Below, piece by piece: positions 45,996 through 54,221 of a stretch of 64,000 bases of DNA. Position numbers and translations under genes: made by a program. Origin of the DNA: Candidatus Thiodiazotropha sp. LNASS1 (GTDB taxonomy: Bacteria; Pseudomonadota; Gammaproteobacteria; Chromatiales; Chromatiaceae); contig NZ_OZ156465.1 in NCBI RefSeq assembly GCF_964212655.1, forward strand, positions 2,852,001 through 2,916,000. Direction: 5' to 3'. Under the pieces are notes generated by a model. That model was not told the DNA's origin, searched no databases, and saw only the letters and a list, made by a program, of their open reading frames with translations. The number at the start of each line of letters is the position of its first letter. Position 1 is the first letter of the stretch.

Positions 45996-46256
45996 CCCAT
46001 ACTAGCAACGCGTAGATTGAATCCTATACCTCAATGCGTATCCGCATGTTTTAAAAATGAATCCTGTCTACTTGGCATGATGTCCAGAATATTAAGACAC
46101 CGCTGCGAATCAGCTTGATTGTCTTGTTTCGAGCATGAAAAACATGACATGTCTTGGGATAAGCACTCACCTGTATGTACGGAAATATGCTGTACAGATA
46201 ACCGGATCGATGCTAAAGTAATATCAGCTCATCGTAATGAGAGAAAGGTACCTGGT
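45996..46256 (+). promoter_or_regulatory. Upstream region of the toxin-antitoxin pair
   Basis: 261 bases between comM and the antitoxin gene, noticeably more A/T-rich than comM. It holds small palindromes GACATGTC (46147-46154) and CTGTACAG (46190-46197) and a repeated TGTA near 46172 and 46191 that could be antitoxin operators. AAAGG at 46244-46248 serves the antitoxin ATG. Operator roles are inference. Confidence 0.35.
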
Positions 46257-46526
46257 ATGACCACATCACGCATTGATATGCGCATTGATAACGAGATCAA
46301 GGCGGCGGCAGAGAAGGCGGCAGCGCTTCTGGGAACGAAGAGCCTGACGGAGTATATCGTGCGCCTGATCGAAAAGGACGCGCGCCGCGTCATTAGCGAG
46401 CATGAATCCATCGTTGTCAAGGACGATCTGTTCGACCGTTTTATGAGTGCCTGTGAGGCCACCGAAGGGGCCAACCAGAAACTGCGCGACGCAAGGGATT
46501 ATGCGGAAGAGCGCGGTACCAGGTGA
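46257..46526 (+). CDS. DUF1778 (TacA-type) ribbon-helix-helix antitoxin
   Basis: 89 residues from the ATG at 46257. N-terminal ribbon-helix-helix (RIDMRIDNEIKAAAEKAAAL, then LGTKSLTEYIVRLI) and a C-terminal toxin-neutralising region (VVKDDLFDRFMSACEA). DUF1778/TacA antitoxins repress their own operon and bind a GNAT toxin. The next gene starts inside this stop (GTGA overlap) and encodes that toxin, giving a complete type II module. It lies between comM and a duplicated comM end, so it looks acquired. Confidence 0.92.
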   Translation: MTTSRIDMRIDNEIKAAAEKAAALLGTKSLTEYIVRLIEKDARRVISEHESIVVKDDLFDRFMSACEATEGANQKLRDARDYAEERGTR

Positions 46527-47050
46527 CCCCGGAAACACGATTCGTCGAACTTGAAAAAACAAGGCATGATCGCGCCTCGTTCGACTGCGGCATACTAGAA
46601 CTAAACAAATTTATTCGTCAATCTGCCGCCCGACACCGGGAAGCCGGGGTCAGCATGACCATGGTCTTGCCTGCCAAATCTCCCAAGAATGAGAAGGCAC
46701 GTATCTGCGCTTTTTACACGCTATCCCATACCCAGATTGAGCGGGAGACGCTTCCCCCAGCTTTGGCCAAGAAACTGCCCCGATACCCCGTACCGGTGTT
46801 GCTTGTTGCACAACTGGCCGTGCACATAGAGACGCAAGGACAGGGGCTTGGCAAGGTGATGCTAATCCGGGCGCTGCGGCATTGCCTTGAGATCAATGCG
46901 CACTTGCCATCAAACGCCGTCGTCGTGGACGCGCTGGAAGAGGGTGTACAGGGGTTTTATGAACAATACGGGTTTCGTGAACTGGACCGGCACAATGGCC
47001 ATATCCGACTCTATCTGCCAATGAAAACGGTGGCAGCGCTGTTTTCGTAG
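46523..47050 (+). CDS. GNAT acetyltransferase toxin (TacT-type)
   Basis: 175 residues from a GTG overlapping the antitoxin stop. It starts RFVELEKTRHDRASFDCGIL, the usual TacT/AtaT opening, has the acetyl-CoA motif QGQGLGKVMLIRAL and the catalytic-type Tyr in GFYEQYGFREL. Such toxins acetylate the amino group of aminoacyl-tRNAs and stop translation; which tRNA cannot be told from sequence. Stop at 47048, followed directly by the comM-end fragment. Confidence 0.92.
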   Translation: MTPETRFVELEKTRHDRASFDCGILELNKFIRQSAARHREAGVSMTMVLPAKSPKNEKARICAFYTLSHTQIERETLPPALAKKLPRYPVPVLLVAQLAVHIETQGQGLGKVMLIRALRHCLEINAHLPSNAVVVDALEEGVQGFYEQYGFRELDRHNGHIRLYLPMKTVAALFS

Positions 47051-47147
47051 AGCGGGGCGCACCATCGCCGATCTGGAGGTGAGCCCGAAGGTGGAGACGG
47101 CGTATATCAGCGAAGCCATCGGCTATCGCAGTTTGGACAGTGATTAA
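47051..47147 (+). pseudogene. Duplicated 3' end of comM
   Basis: From 47054 the sequence matches the last 92 bases of comM (45904-45995) at about 83% identity. Translated it reads RTIADLEVSPKVETAYISEA then IGYRSLDSD and a stop, against RTIADLEASPKVETAHISEA in comM. Most differences are at third codon positions, so this copy evolved as coding sequence in another comM before arriving here. It has no start or upstream part. Its TAA overlaps the stop of the convergent DJ-1 gene. Confidence 0.9.
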
Positions 47148-47692
47148 CGCACCAGCCCCTGCTCGACCTGGTCTCTCGTTTCCCTACCACTCAGTTGCTC
47201 GATCAGCTCCAGGGCAAAATCCATCGCCGTGCCCGGCCCCCGGGAGGTGATTACCCGGTCGTCGCTGACGACGCGCTCAAGCTGCACATCGACCTGGGGC
47301 AGATCCATATTGTCCAACACCCCCGGATAGCTGGTTGCTCGCCGTCCATGCAACAGGCCTGCGCCGGCCAGTACCTTGGGTGCGGCACAGATTGCGGCAG
47401 TGAATTTACCCTGTTGATTGAGGCGTTTCAGCATCTCATGGATGCGGGGATCCGCATCGAGATTGTCGGCGCCGGGCAGACCGCCGGGTAGGACCATCAT
47501 ATCGAACGCCTGATCCATGACGGCATCGAGGGTGGTATCCGGTACCAGGGTGATTCCTCTCGAGGCCTTTACCGGCCCGGTTTTCAGGCCGGCGGTAACC
47601 ACCTCGATACCGGCCCTTGTCAGTAGATCTGTGATGGTGATTGCTTCGAGTTCTTCGCATCCTTCGGCGAGGGGGACGAGTACGCGTGCCAT
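47144..47692 (-). CDS. DJ-1/PfpI family protein (YajL-like)
   Basis: 182 residues. VLVPLAEGCEELEAITITDLL contains the conserved Glu, and FTAAICAAPKVLAGAGLL the nucleophilic Cys on the elbow, followed by the His/Asp region RVITSRGPGTAMDFALELIE. YajL-type proteins protect against oxidative or dicarbonyl stress; the precise activity is debated. The gene starts inside the 3' end of yibQ (73-base overlap) and is the last of the gpmI-envC-ctpA-yibQ minus-strand run. Confidence 0.92.
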   Translation of the reverse strand: MARVLVPLAEGCEELEAITITDLLTRAGIEVVTAGLKTGPVKASRGITLVPDTTLDAVMDQAFDMMVLPGGLPGADNLDADPRIHEMLKRLNQQGKFTAAICAAPKVLAGAGLLHGRRATSYPGVLDNMDLPQVDVQLERVVSDDRVITSRGPGTAMDFALELIEQLSGRETRDQVEQGLVR

Positions 47693-48453
47693 AGTGGCCT
47701 CCCGGTATTGATCAGTTCAGAGACGGGTACCAGCTCAATGCCCTGTAGTTTTAGTTTAGGCAACTCCTCCTGGAGCACGGCCAGGGTTTGAGGGTAGGGA
47801 TGGGCAATACCGATCGCATGACCCTGAGAACGCGCCTTCAACAATAATTTATCCAACTGACGCCTGATTTCGACCTCTTCCGGTGTATTGTCGAGAAACA
47901 CGTGCCGCCGGGAAGCGGCAATCAGATTTTTACCGGCAACCCGTTCAGCGACTGTGGCATCGGTGGTTCGACTATCGATGAAATAGAGCCCGCTGGCGCG
48001 CAACTCACTCATCAGCCAGCGCATGGCCGTGGGATCCCTGGTCAACAGGCTTCCCATATGGTTGTTGACCCCTGCGACATAGGGAACGGACGCAATATTG
48101 CGTTGCAGAGTATGGATGAATCGCTCCCTCGACATAGCCAGGGTCAGTGCCCCACTGCCCAGGGGATTGCCGTTGTCCGATTCCATGGGCTGGTGCAGCA
48201 TGATCTCTTTATTCGAGGCGTGCGCCTTGCTCGCCAGCTGCCAGGCAAAAGGGGTTTGCGGCAGAAAGGAGTAGGTCACTGCCCCCGGCAGGGCCAACGC
48301 GCGTTCCCCCGCATCCTTCTGGTTTCCCAGGTCGTCGATGATCAGGGCTATCCTCACCGGGCTCGGTGATGTGGTATTGCCCTCATCCGCCATACCGGCA
48401 GTCGTGGTGGCAAGCAGGCCTATCCAGCAAATCAGTAACACGAGGCGATGCAT
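47620..48453 (-). CDS. yibQ: Divergent polysaccharide deacetylase (YibQ family)
   Basis: 277 residues from the ATG at 48453, supported by AAAGGG five bases upstream and a signal peptide (LVLLICWIGLLATTTAGMA). The DUF610 fold shows ALIIDDLGNQKDAGERAL, EIMLHQPMESD, GVNNHMGS and FIDSRTTDATVAERVA, with DD and HxxxH-type metal residues as in NodB-like enzymes. It is exported, probably to the periplasm. The order gpmI-envC-yibQ matches E. coli with ctpA inserted. The last 24 codons overlap the DJ-1 start. Confidence 0.9.
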   Translation of the reverse strand: MHRLVLLICWIGLLATTTAGMADEGNTTSPSPVRIALIIDDLGNQKDAGERALALPGAVTYSFLPQTPFAWQLASKAHASNKEIMLHQPMESDNGNPLGSGALTLAMSRERFIHTLQRNIASVPYVAGVNNHMGSLLTRDPTAMRWLMSELRASGLYFIDSRTTDATVAERVAGKNLIAASRRHVFLDNTPEEVEIRRQLDKLLLKARSQGHAIGIAHPYPQTLAVLQEELPKLKLQGIELVPVSELINTGRPLWHAYSSPSPKDAKNSKQSPSQIY

Positions 48454-48470
48454 CGCTGCCCTTTTTCCAC

Positions 48471-49814
48471 TCAACTGGTGGTTTTCTTGCTACGCAGAAT
48501 GGCCAGACCCTTGAGCAGGTTCAGCGCCTCACCCAACTGATAGTCTTTCTTGACCATATCCCGGTTCTCATCGGCCTGACTCTCTTTATTGTCTTCACTC
48601 TTTTCCGGCCCTTTCCCATTTCCATTTCCATTTCCATTGAGAAGATGACCGGAAAGATTTGACTCCTTGATCGGCTTGACCTGGCTATCCTCCGCTTTCG
48701 AAACGGTCAGGTCCTCCAGTTCGATGTCGGGTTCAATCCCCTCCGCCTGGATCGAACGCCCGGAAGGGGTGAAGTATCTTGCGGTCGTCAACTTGACCGC
48801 GGCAGTGTCGGTAATGGGAATGATGGTCTGAACCGAGCCCTTGCCGAAGGTGCGGCTACCCATGATGACGGCGCGATTCTGATCCTGCAGTGCGCCCGCC
48901 ACGATCTCCGAGGCCGACGCCGAGCCTTCATTCACCAGAACCACAATCGGTGCGCCATCGAGGACATCATCCGGCGCCGCTTCGAAGCGTAGCTGGGAAT
49001 CGTTCTCTCTCCCCTCCGTGTAGACAATCAATCCGGACTCCAGAAAGGCATCGCTGACGGAAACGGCTGCATTCAATACCCCGCCAGGATTGTTCCTCAA
49101 ATCCAACACCATGCCCAGCAGTGACCCCTCCACTTCCCCTTTCAGTCTGTCCAGGGATTTCAGCATGTCACTGGTGGTATTTGTCTGGAACTGGGATATG
49201 CGCAGATAGGCAAAACGTTCATCCAGAAGACGGCTCTTGATACTGACGACCCGGATGATGTCGCGCACCACGATAATCTTGAGCGGCTTCTCTTCCCCCT
49301 TACGCACGATGGTCAATTCGAGCGAGGTGCCGGGTTTCCCGCGCATCAGAGCGACCGCTTCGTTCAAGCTGAGCCCTTTGACCGGGGTGTCATCGAGGCG
49401 AACAATCAGGTCACCGCTGCGGACCCCGGCACGCTGAGCGGGGGTGTCGTCAATGGGGGAGATCACTTTGACGAAGCCGTCTTCCATGCCCACTTCGATA
49501 CCCAGGCCGCCGAATTCACCCTTGGTGCCCACCTGCAACTCTTTATAATCATCCGCATCCAGATAGTTGGAATGAGGATCGAGACCGGAGACCATGCCGC
49601 GAATCGCGTTCTCCAATAGCACCTCGTCCTCAACCGGCTCCACATAGTTGGCCTTGATGCGCCCGAAGATATCGGCAAATGTACGCAGCTGTTGCAGGGG
49701 CAGGCTCTCCAGCTCCTCTTTCGCCATTGTCTGAAATGCGGTCAGTGAGAGACTGACACAAACTATGATCAGACCAAGGCCTCGCAGAGAAGCTTGTCTT
49801 ACTACTCTTATCAT
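48471..49814 (-). CDS. ctpA: C-terminal processing peptidase (S41 family)
   Basis: 447 residues. Signal or membrane segment (GLGLIIVCVSLSLTAFQTMA), PDZ domain (about 90-170, GLGIEVGMEDGFVKVISPID), then the S41 protease with catalytic Ser in NEGSASASEIVAGALQ and Lys in GSRTFGKGSVQT. It cuts periplasmic proteins from their C-terminus. A low-complexity NGNGNGNGKG stretch near residue 405, coded by a (CCATTT)n run at 48616-48638, precedes a charged tail. Lies between envC and yibQ. Confidence 0.95.
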   Translation of the reverse strand: MIRVVRQASLRGLGLIIVCVSLSLTAFQTMAKEELESLPLQQLRTFADIFGRIKANYVEPVEDEVLLENAIRGMVSGLDPHSNYLDADDYKELQVGTKGEFGGLGIEVGMEDGFVKVISPIDDTPAQRAGVRSGDLIVRLDDTPVKGLSLNEAVALMRGKPGTSLELTIVRKGEEKPLKIIVVRDIIRVVSIKSRLLDERFAYLRISQFQTNTTSDMLKSLDRLKGEVEGSLLGMVLDLRNNPGGVLNAAVSVSDAFLESGLIVYTEGRENDSQLRFEAAPDDVLDGAPIVVLVNEGSASASEIVAGALQDQNRAVIMGSRTFGKGSVQTIIPITDTAAVKLTTARYFTPSGRSIQAEGIEPDIELEDLTVSKAEDSQVKPIKESNLSGHLLNGNGNGNGKGPEKSEDNKESQADENRDMVKKDYQLGEALNLLKGLAILRSKKTTS

Positions 49815-49837
49815 CTGTTTTACCTATTAACGTGCAG

Positions 49838-51136
49838 CTAGCTCAATGGTTGTACGGCAGTTTGTCCAATACCCAAAGGCATCACTGGCGTTGACCCTTG
49901 AAAAGTGTGAGTGATTGCATAAAAAGATAGTTCCTTTTGTCTGATTTTACGTCCCCAACCGGCAATTTTTCTGCCTTTTATGCGCTGGCACCACTGGATC
50001 GGGTTTTTCGGCTGTCCATTGTGTCTGATGCCGAAATAGACCCCGGATGATGTCCGACCGCCACTGTTGCCCACCTGGGCCACCACCTCTCCCGGCTCAA
50101 CCCACTCGCCCGTCTCTTTGAAGAGGCTCTGGTTGTGGCCATACAGGCTCATGTAACCGTCGCCATGATCGATGATCAGCAACAACCCGAAACCCCGCAG
50201 CCAATCGGCGAAGGCGACCCTGCCGTGGTGAATGGCGCGAACCTCCTGCCCTTCCGGGGCTGCGATGAGCACCCCGTCCCACTTGAGTTTACCTACCTGC
50301 CGCTCCGACCCGAAGCGCGCCACCAGCCTGCCGCGAGAGGGCCAGGGCAGTTTACCTTTACGGGAGTTGAAGGGGACATGAGCGGTGGAGTCGAGGGGGA
50401 TGTCGGAGAGCGCCTGCTGGATCTGCGCAAGCAGCGACCGAAGTTGCTTCTCATCCGACTTGAGACCATCCAGCTCTTCCCCTTTGTCCTTCAAGCGCTT
50501 GTTAAGACTCGCGATGATCTTCTTTCGTCCGGTCCTGGCCGCTTCAAGCTGTCGTTTCTGGTTTTGGTTCTTCGACAGCAGCTGTTGCAAACGCTGCTCC
50601 TCCTGAGCTATCTCCCGCTCGATGCTCCGTAGATGGCGCAGACTCTCTTTAATTGTGTTCATCTGCTGCACTCGAGCCGAGTTGAAATAATCGTAGTACA
50701 CCATAATACGACTGACTACTGCGGGATCCTGCTGATTGAGCAGTATTTTCAACTTTTCCTGCCGCCCCATGGCATAGCCCGCGCGTAGCTGCCGCTCAAG
50801 CGAGGCACGGTGCTGATCCAGGTGAAGGCGTGCATCGGCACGCTCACTTTCAAGCCCGGCAAGACGGCGCTTCTGTCGGTTCAAACTCTGTTCCGTCACC
50901 CGGATTCGGCGGGCGAAGTCACCAATCTGCTTTTCTGTATTTTGCAGGGCCTGGCTTTGTTGCTCCCACTTGCCATGGGTAGAGCGTAACTGTTTCTGCA
51001 GGGATTGGATGCGTTTTTTTACCTGCTCCAGTTTGGTTCTGGCCTCTTGCTCGGACTCCTCTGCGATAATGGGGTGGGATAAGAGGCTAAGCATCAATCC
51101 CAATAAGAGGACCATCAGGCCACTCGCCCGCCCCAT
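49838..51136 (-). CDS. envC: Murein hydrolase activator EnvC
   Basis: 432 residues. Signal peptide (LMVLLLGLMLSLLSHPIIA), long coiled coils (about 30-250) and a C-terminal LytM domain (about 270-385). The LytM site is degenerate: YGHN is kept but the usual HxH reads GVYFGIRH, as expected for EnvC, which activates amidases at the septum rather than cutting itself. Odd: after NPIQWCQR, where EnvC proteins normally stop, the frame runs on for about 48 residues (KGRKIAGWGRKIRQKELS and more), perhaps from a late frameshift. Three bases from gpmI. Confidence 0.93.
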   Translation of the reverse strand: MGRASGLMVLLLGLMLSLLSHPIIAEESEQEARTKLEQVKKRIQSLQKQLRSTHGKWEQQSQALQNTEKQIGDFARRIRVTEQSLNRQKRRLAGLESERADARLHLDQHRASLERQLRAGYAMGRQEKLKILLNQQDPAVVSRIMVYYDYFNSARVQQMNTIKESLRHLRSIEREIAQEEQRLQQLLSKNQNQKRQLEAARTGRKKIIASLNKRLKDKGEELDGLKSDEKQLRSLLAQIQQALSDIPLDSTAHVPFNSRKGKLPWPSRGRLVARFGSERQVGKLKWDGVLIAAPEGQEVRAIHHGRVAFADWLRGFGLLLIIDHGDGYMSLYGHNQSLFKETGEWVEPGEVVAQVGNSGGRTSSGVYFGIRHNGQPKNPIQWCQRIKGRKIAGWGRKIRQKELSFYAITHTFQGSTPVMPLGIGQTAVQPLS

Positions 51137-51139
51137 CTA

Positions 51140-52696
51140 TCAAACCTCCCGCGTAAAGTTAATCAATGGATGACCTTGCATCTCATCAGGTTGAGCCAGT
51201 CCCATGATTTTCAGCAGCGTTGGCGATATATCGCACAAGGCGCCGCCCTCCAGCAGTTCCGCATTGCCTCGACCAACATAGACCAACGGTACCGGATTGG
51301 TTGTATGCGCCGTGTGCGGCTGATGGTTTTCATGGTCTTCCATCTGTTCGGAATTACCGTGATCCGCAGTGATCAGCAGTTCGCCGCCTGCCAGACGGAT
51401 GGCCTTCAAAACCCTGCCCAGACAATGATCCAGGGTCTCGATGGCGAGTTTTGCCGCCTCATATTTCCCGGTGTGCCCAACCATGTCACTGTTGGCGAAA
51501 TTGCAGATGATGACATCATGTTTGTCATCACCAATCGCCGCCACCAGATGATCGGTGACCTCCTCGGCGCTCATTTCAGGCTTCAGATCATAGGTCGCCA
51601 CCTTCGGCGACGGCACCAGGATACGCTCCTCCCCCTCAAACGGCCGCTCACGACCGCCATTGAAGAAGAAGGTGACATGGGCATATTTCTCCGTCTCGGC
51701 CAGTCGCAATTGGCGCAACCCCTGCTTGGAGATGGTTTCACCGAATACATTACGCAACTTTTCCGGAGGGAATGCGACCGGTATCTCGAAGCGTTTGTGG
51801 TAGCGGGTGAGACTGACGAACTCACCCAGGCTGGGACTTTGCTTGCGTTGGAAACCCACAAAGTCCTCCTCGACGAAGGCGCTGGTCAACTGACGGGCCC
51901 GGTCTGCGCGGTAGTTGAGGAAAAACACCACATCGCCATCGCCTATGGTTACCGGTTCCTCCCCGGCAGGCACGATTGCAGTAGTCTTGACAAACTCATC
52001 GCTCTCTCCCCGTTCATAGGCATCAAGCAGACCTTGTCGGGCATCTTCCACCTGATAGTTAGCCTTACCCGCCACAAGCAAATCGTAGGCCTCTTCGGTT
52101 CGATCCCAGCGGTTGTCTCGATCCATGGCGTAGTAGCGACCGGTAAGGGTTGCGATCCGTCCTCTGCCCAATTCGGCAAAAACAGTGTTTGCCGCAATGA
52201 TCGAAGCCTCGGCACTCTTTGGCGGGGTATCCCTTCCATCCAGAAAGGCATGCAGATAGACGTGTTGCGCCCTCCGCTCAACGGCCAGCTTGATCATGGC
52301 ATGAATATGATCCTCGTGGCTATGTACGCCACCGGGAGAGAGGAGCCCCATGATATGTATCGACTTTTGCCTGGCAATTGCCTTATCGACCGCTTCAGTC
52401 AGGGTCTCGTTAGTGAAAAAGGAGCCCGTCCTGATCGAGCGGCTGACCCTGGTAAACTCCTGGTAGACCACCCGTCCAGCCCCCAGGTTGAGATGACCCA
52501 CTTCCGAGTTGCCCATCTGCCCTCCCGGGAGACCGACAGAGGCCCCGGAGGTATTGATAAGGGTGTGAGGCTGCTCACGCCAAAGGCGATCCCAAACCGG
52601 CGTAACTGCATTGTCAATGGCGTTGGCTTCTGTGTCCTCGCTATAACCCCAGCCATCAAGGATGATCAGGGCAACCGGTTTGGGTCTCTCCGTCAT
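51140..52696 (-). CDS. gpmI: 2,3-bisphosphoglycerate-independent phosphoglycerate mutase
   Basis: 518 residues. Interconverts 3- and 2-phosphoglycerate. [13 protein letters not shown], the nucleophile Ser in [55 protein letters not shown] and ADHGNSEQM supply the two Mn sites. First gene of a minus-strand unit with envC, ctpA, yibQ and DJ-1. The 177 bases upstream (52697-52873) show no recognised feature, then two repeat elements begin. Confidence 0.97.
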   Translation of the reverse strand: MTERPKPVALIILDGWGYSEDTEANAIDNAVTPVWDRLWREQPHTLINTSGASVGLPGGQMGNSEVGHLNLGAGRVVYQEFTRVSRSIRTGSFFTNETLTEAVDKAIARQKSIHIMGLLSPGGVHSHEDHIHAMIKLAVERRAQHVYLHAFLDGRDTPPKSAEASIIAANTVFAELGRGRIATLTGRYYAMDRDNRWDRTEEAYDLLVAGKANYQVEDARQGLLDAYERGESDEFVKTTAIVPAGEEPVTIGDGDVVFFLNYRADRARQLTSAFVEEDFVGFQRKQSPSLGEFVSLTRYHKRFEIPVAFPPEKLRNVFGETISKQGLRQLRLAETEKYAHVTFFFNGGRERPFEGEERILVPSPKVATYDLKPEMSAEEVTDHLVAAIGDDKHDVIICNFANSDMVGHTGKYEAAKLAIETLDHCLGRVLKAIRLAGGELLITADHGNSEQMEDHENHQPHTAHTTNPVPLVYVGRGNAELLEGGALCDISPTLLKIMGLAQPDEMQGHPLINFTREV

Positions 52697-52873
52697 TGTT
52701 TGTTCTCTGAATATCTACTACTCATGATTAGGCCAATCGCCCATTAAATCACCAATCCCCGAAGCAAGCCAGAATCCACGGGAAGTCGGGATTAGCATGC
52801 CAGAATTGCTCACTGATAAACCGGATAATATAAAGGGGTTCTCATTCGGTGGAAAAACAGCGTATTATTGTAT

Positions 52874-52970
52874 TAGGGCCTGTTAACATTAATTCGATGG
52901 GCTCTGTCGCGCCTTGCCGGACTGACGGTCATCCCGGGAGGTCCGACTGGATTTGTATTAAGCAGGCCTA
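52874..52970. repeat. Short degenerate MITE-like element
   Basis: A 97-bp element beginning TAGGGCCTGTTAACATTAAT and ending in a diverged inverted terminus (ATTAAGCAGGCCTA). Its interior (GTCGCGCCTTGCCGGACTGA) lacks the long hairpins of the full copies. Its right edge overlaps the left edge of the full element by the shared TA. Confidence 0.8.
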
Positions 52971-53237
52971 GGGCCTGTTAACACTAATCCAATACGCCCT
53001 GCTGGGGCTGTTTTCGTGCCCAGCAAGGCAGAATGAGCGTGGTGTAGTTATTCTACATGAGCGAATGATAACGCCGCTGGGGGCGAAAACAGCCCCAGCC
53101 CTTCGGGTTGTGCCTGAAAAAGCGCCACTCGGCGTTGCTCGTCATTCATTTGGAATAACCAAACTTCTCTCCTCGCGCCTTGATTGGCGCTTTTTCAGGC
53201 ACAACAGGGTGCATTGGATTAGTGTTAACAGGCCCTA
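52969..53237. repeat. MITE-like palindromic element, full copy 3
   Basis: 269 bp with termini as in the other full copies and CTAG at both edges. Two nested hairpins: CTGGGGCTGTTTTCG/CGAAAACAGCCCCAG and TGCCTGAAAAAGCGCC/GGCGCTTTTTCAGGCA. Orientation is opposite to the copy at 15401. The right edge lies 24 bases before the ArsR gene start, so the element occupies its promoter region. Confidence 0.92.
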
Positions 53238-53261
53238 GTTACTGGTAAAAAGGCTGGTTTC

Positions 53262-53621
53262 ATGGAAAACAAATACGACAAAAGCACCCAACCTCTCAAT
53301 CTCCAGGAGACAGAGGGGATGGAAAATCTATTTGCCACCGATGAAGACGTCGACCGTGCTTCGCGCTCACTCAAGGCCATGTCCCATCCGTTGCGCCTGA
53401 AAATACTTTGTACCCTGGGCGGCCAGGAGGTGAGCGTACAGGATATTGTGGAGCAGGTAGGCACTTCACAGAGCAATATCTCTCAGCATCTTGCCATACT
53501 ACGGGACAAGGGCATCCTCGCATCCCGAAAAGACGCCAATCGCGTCTATTACCGGGTCAGCGACTTCCGAACCCTTAAACTGATCGGGATGATGCGCGAG
53601 GTCTTCTGTACACACAGCTGA
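53262..53621 (+). CDS. ArsR-family regulator with SqrR/BigR-type cysteine pair
   Basis: 119 residues. Winged helix with MSHPLRLKILCTLGGQEVSV and the recognition helix GTSQSNISQHLAILRDKGI. The only two cysteines are Cys50, at the end of the first DNA-domain helix, and Cys116, in the last helix (REVFCTHS); they are 66 residues apart, the same spacing as the sensing pair of SqrR (41/107) and BigR (42/108), which form a tri- or tetrasulfide bond with reactive sulfur. It lies 155 bases before a rhodanese gene, fitting sulfide/persulfide response. AAAGG precedes the ATG. The sensing role is inference from cysteine geometry and context. Confidence 0.9.
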   Translation: MENKYDKSTQPLNLQETEGMENLFATDEDVDRASRSLKAMSHPLRLKILCTLGGQEVSVQDIVEQVGTSQSNISQHLAILRDKGILASRKDANRVYYRVSDFRTLKLIGMMREVFCTHS

Positions 53622-53776
53622 AGGCTGCATCTGTCCGACCCCGCCTCAGGCGGGCTGTCGCTGATTAAAGATGCCGAATCAATTCTCATGGTTATCGGCA
53701 ATCAGCCCTTAACCCTACTGCCCTCCTGTTATAAACTCTCCCCCCCTTGATAGATTAATCTGCATAAGAGGCACCA

Positions 53777-54199
53777 ATGCAACAGCTCATCGAATTCACG
53801 ATGAATCACTGGATACTCGTCCTTACGTTTGTCGTAGTGGCCGGATTCCTGATATTCAACCTGCTTGTCGGTGACAAAAACGCCGTCGATCCCGTCGCCG
53901 CCACTGAGTTGATCAACCATCAGGATGCCGTGGTGGTGGATGTAAGACCGGCAGCCGACTTCAACAAGGGCCATATCATCAATGCGATCAGCATACCCAG
54001 TAACGGCTTCGCCAATCAGATAGGTGCGCTCAATAAATACAAGGAGAAACCGATAATTATCAGCTGTCGCTCCGGCGCCCAGTCATCGGCCGCCACTGGG
54101 CAACTGAAAAAAGCCGGATTCGAACAAGTTTACAACCTGAAAGGGGGTATACTTGCCTGGCAAAGTGCGAATCTTCCCATTACCCGGAAATCCAAGTAG
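53777..54199 (+). CDS. yibN: Membrane-anchored rhodanese (YibN-like)
   Basis: 140 residues. One N-terminal membrane helix (ILVLTFVVVAGFLIFNLLVG), then a single rhodanese domain with the active-site loop CRSGAQSSAA (Cys at about 98), VVDVRPAADFNKGHI and GGILAWQSANLP. Rhodaneses move sulfane sulfur between carriers. It precedes secB by 22 bases; grxC, which normally lies between yibN and secB in enterobacteria, is absent here. Confidence 0.92.
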   Translation: MQQLIEFTMNHWILVLTFVVVAGFLIFNLLVGDKNAVDPVAATELINHQDAVVVDVRPAADFNKGHIINAISIPSNGFANQIGALNKYKEKPIIISCRSGAQSSAATGQLKKAGFEQVYNLKGGILAWQSANLPITRKSK

Positions 54200-54221
54200 C
54201 CCCACCTCATAGGAAGCAGTC

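Noticed and set aside
46171-46197. Possible LexA/SOS box upstream of the toxin-antitoxin pair
   Set aside because: CTGT and ACAG occur but not with the CTGT-N8-ACAG spacing.
51170-52747. 525-codon open frame antisense to gpmI
   Set aside because: Fully overlaps a certain gene on the other strand, has no recognisable domain, and reflects codon bias of gpmI. The same applies to the 404-codon frame antisense to amtB/glnK (41675-42889) and the 355-codon frame antisense to the por flavoprotein (11149-12216).
53640-53654. Terminator after the ArsR gene (CCCGCC-TCA-GGCGGG)
   Set aside because: Good stem but no T-run follows; it may be chance or a simple hairpin.
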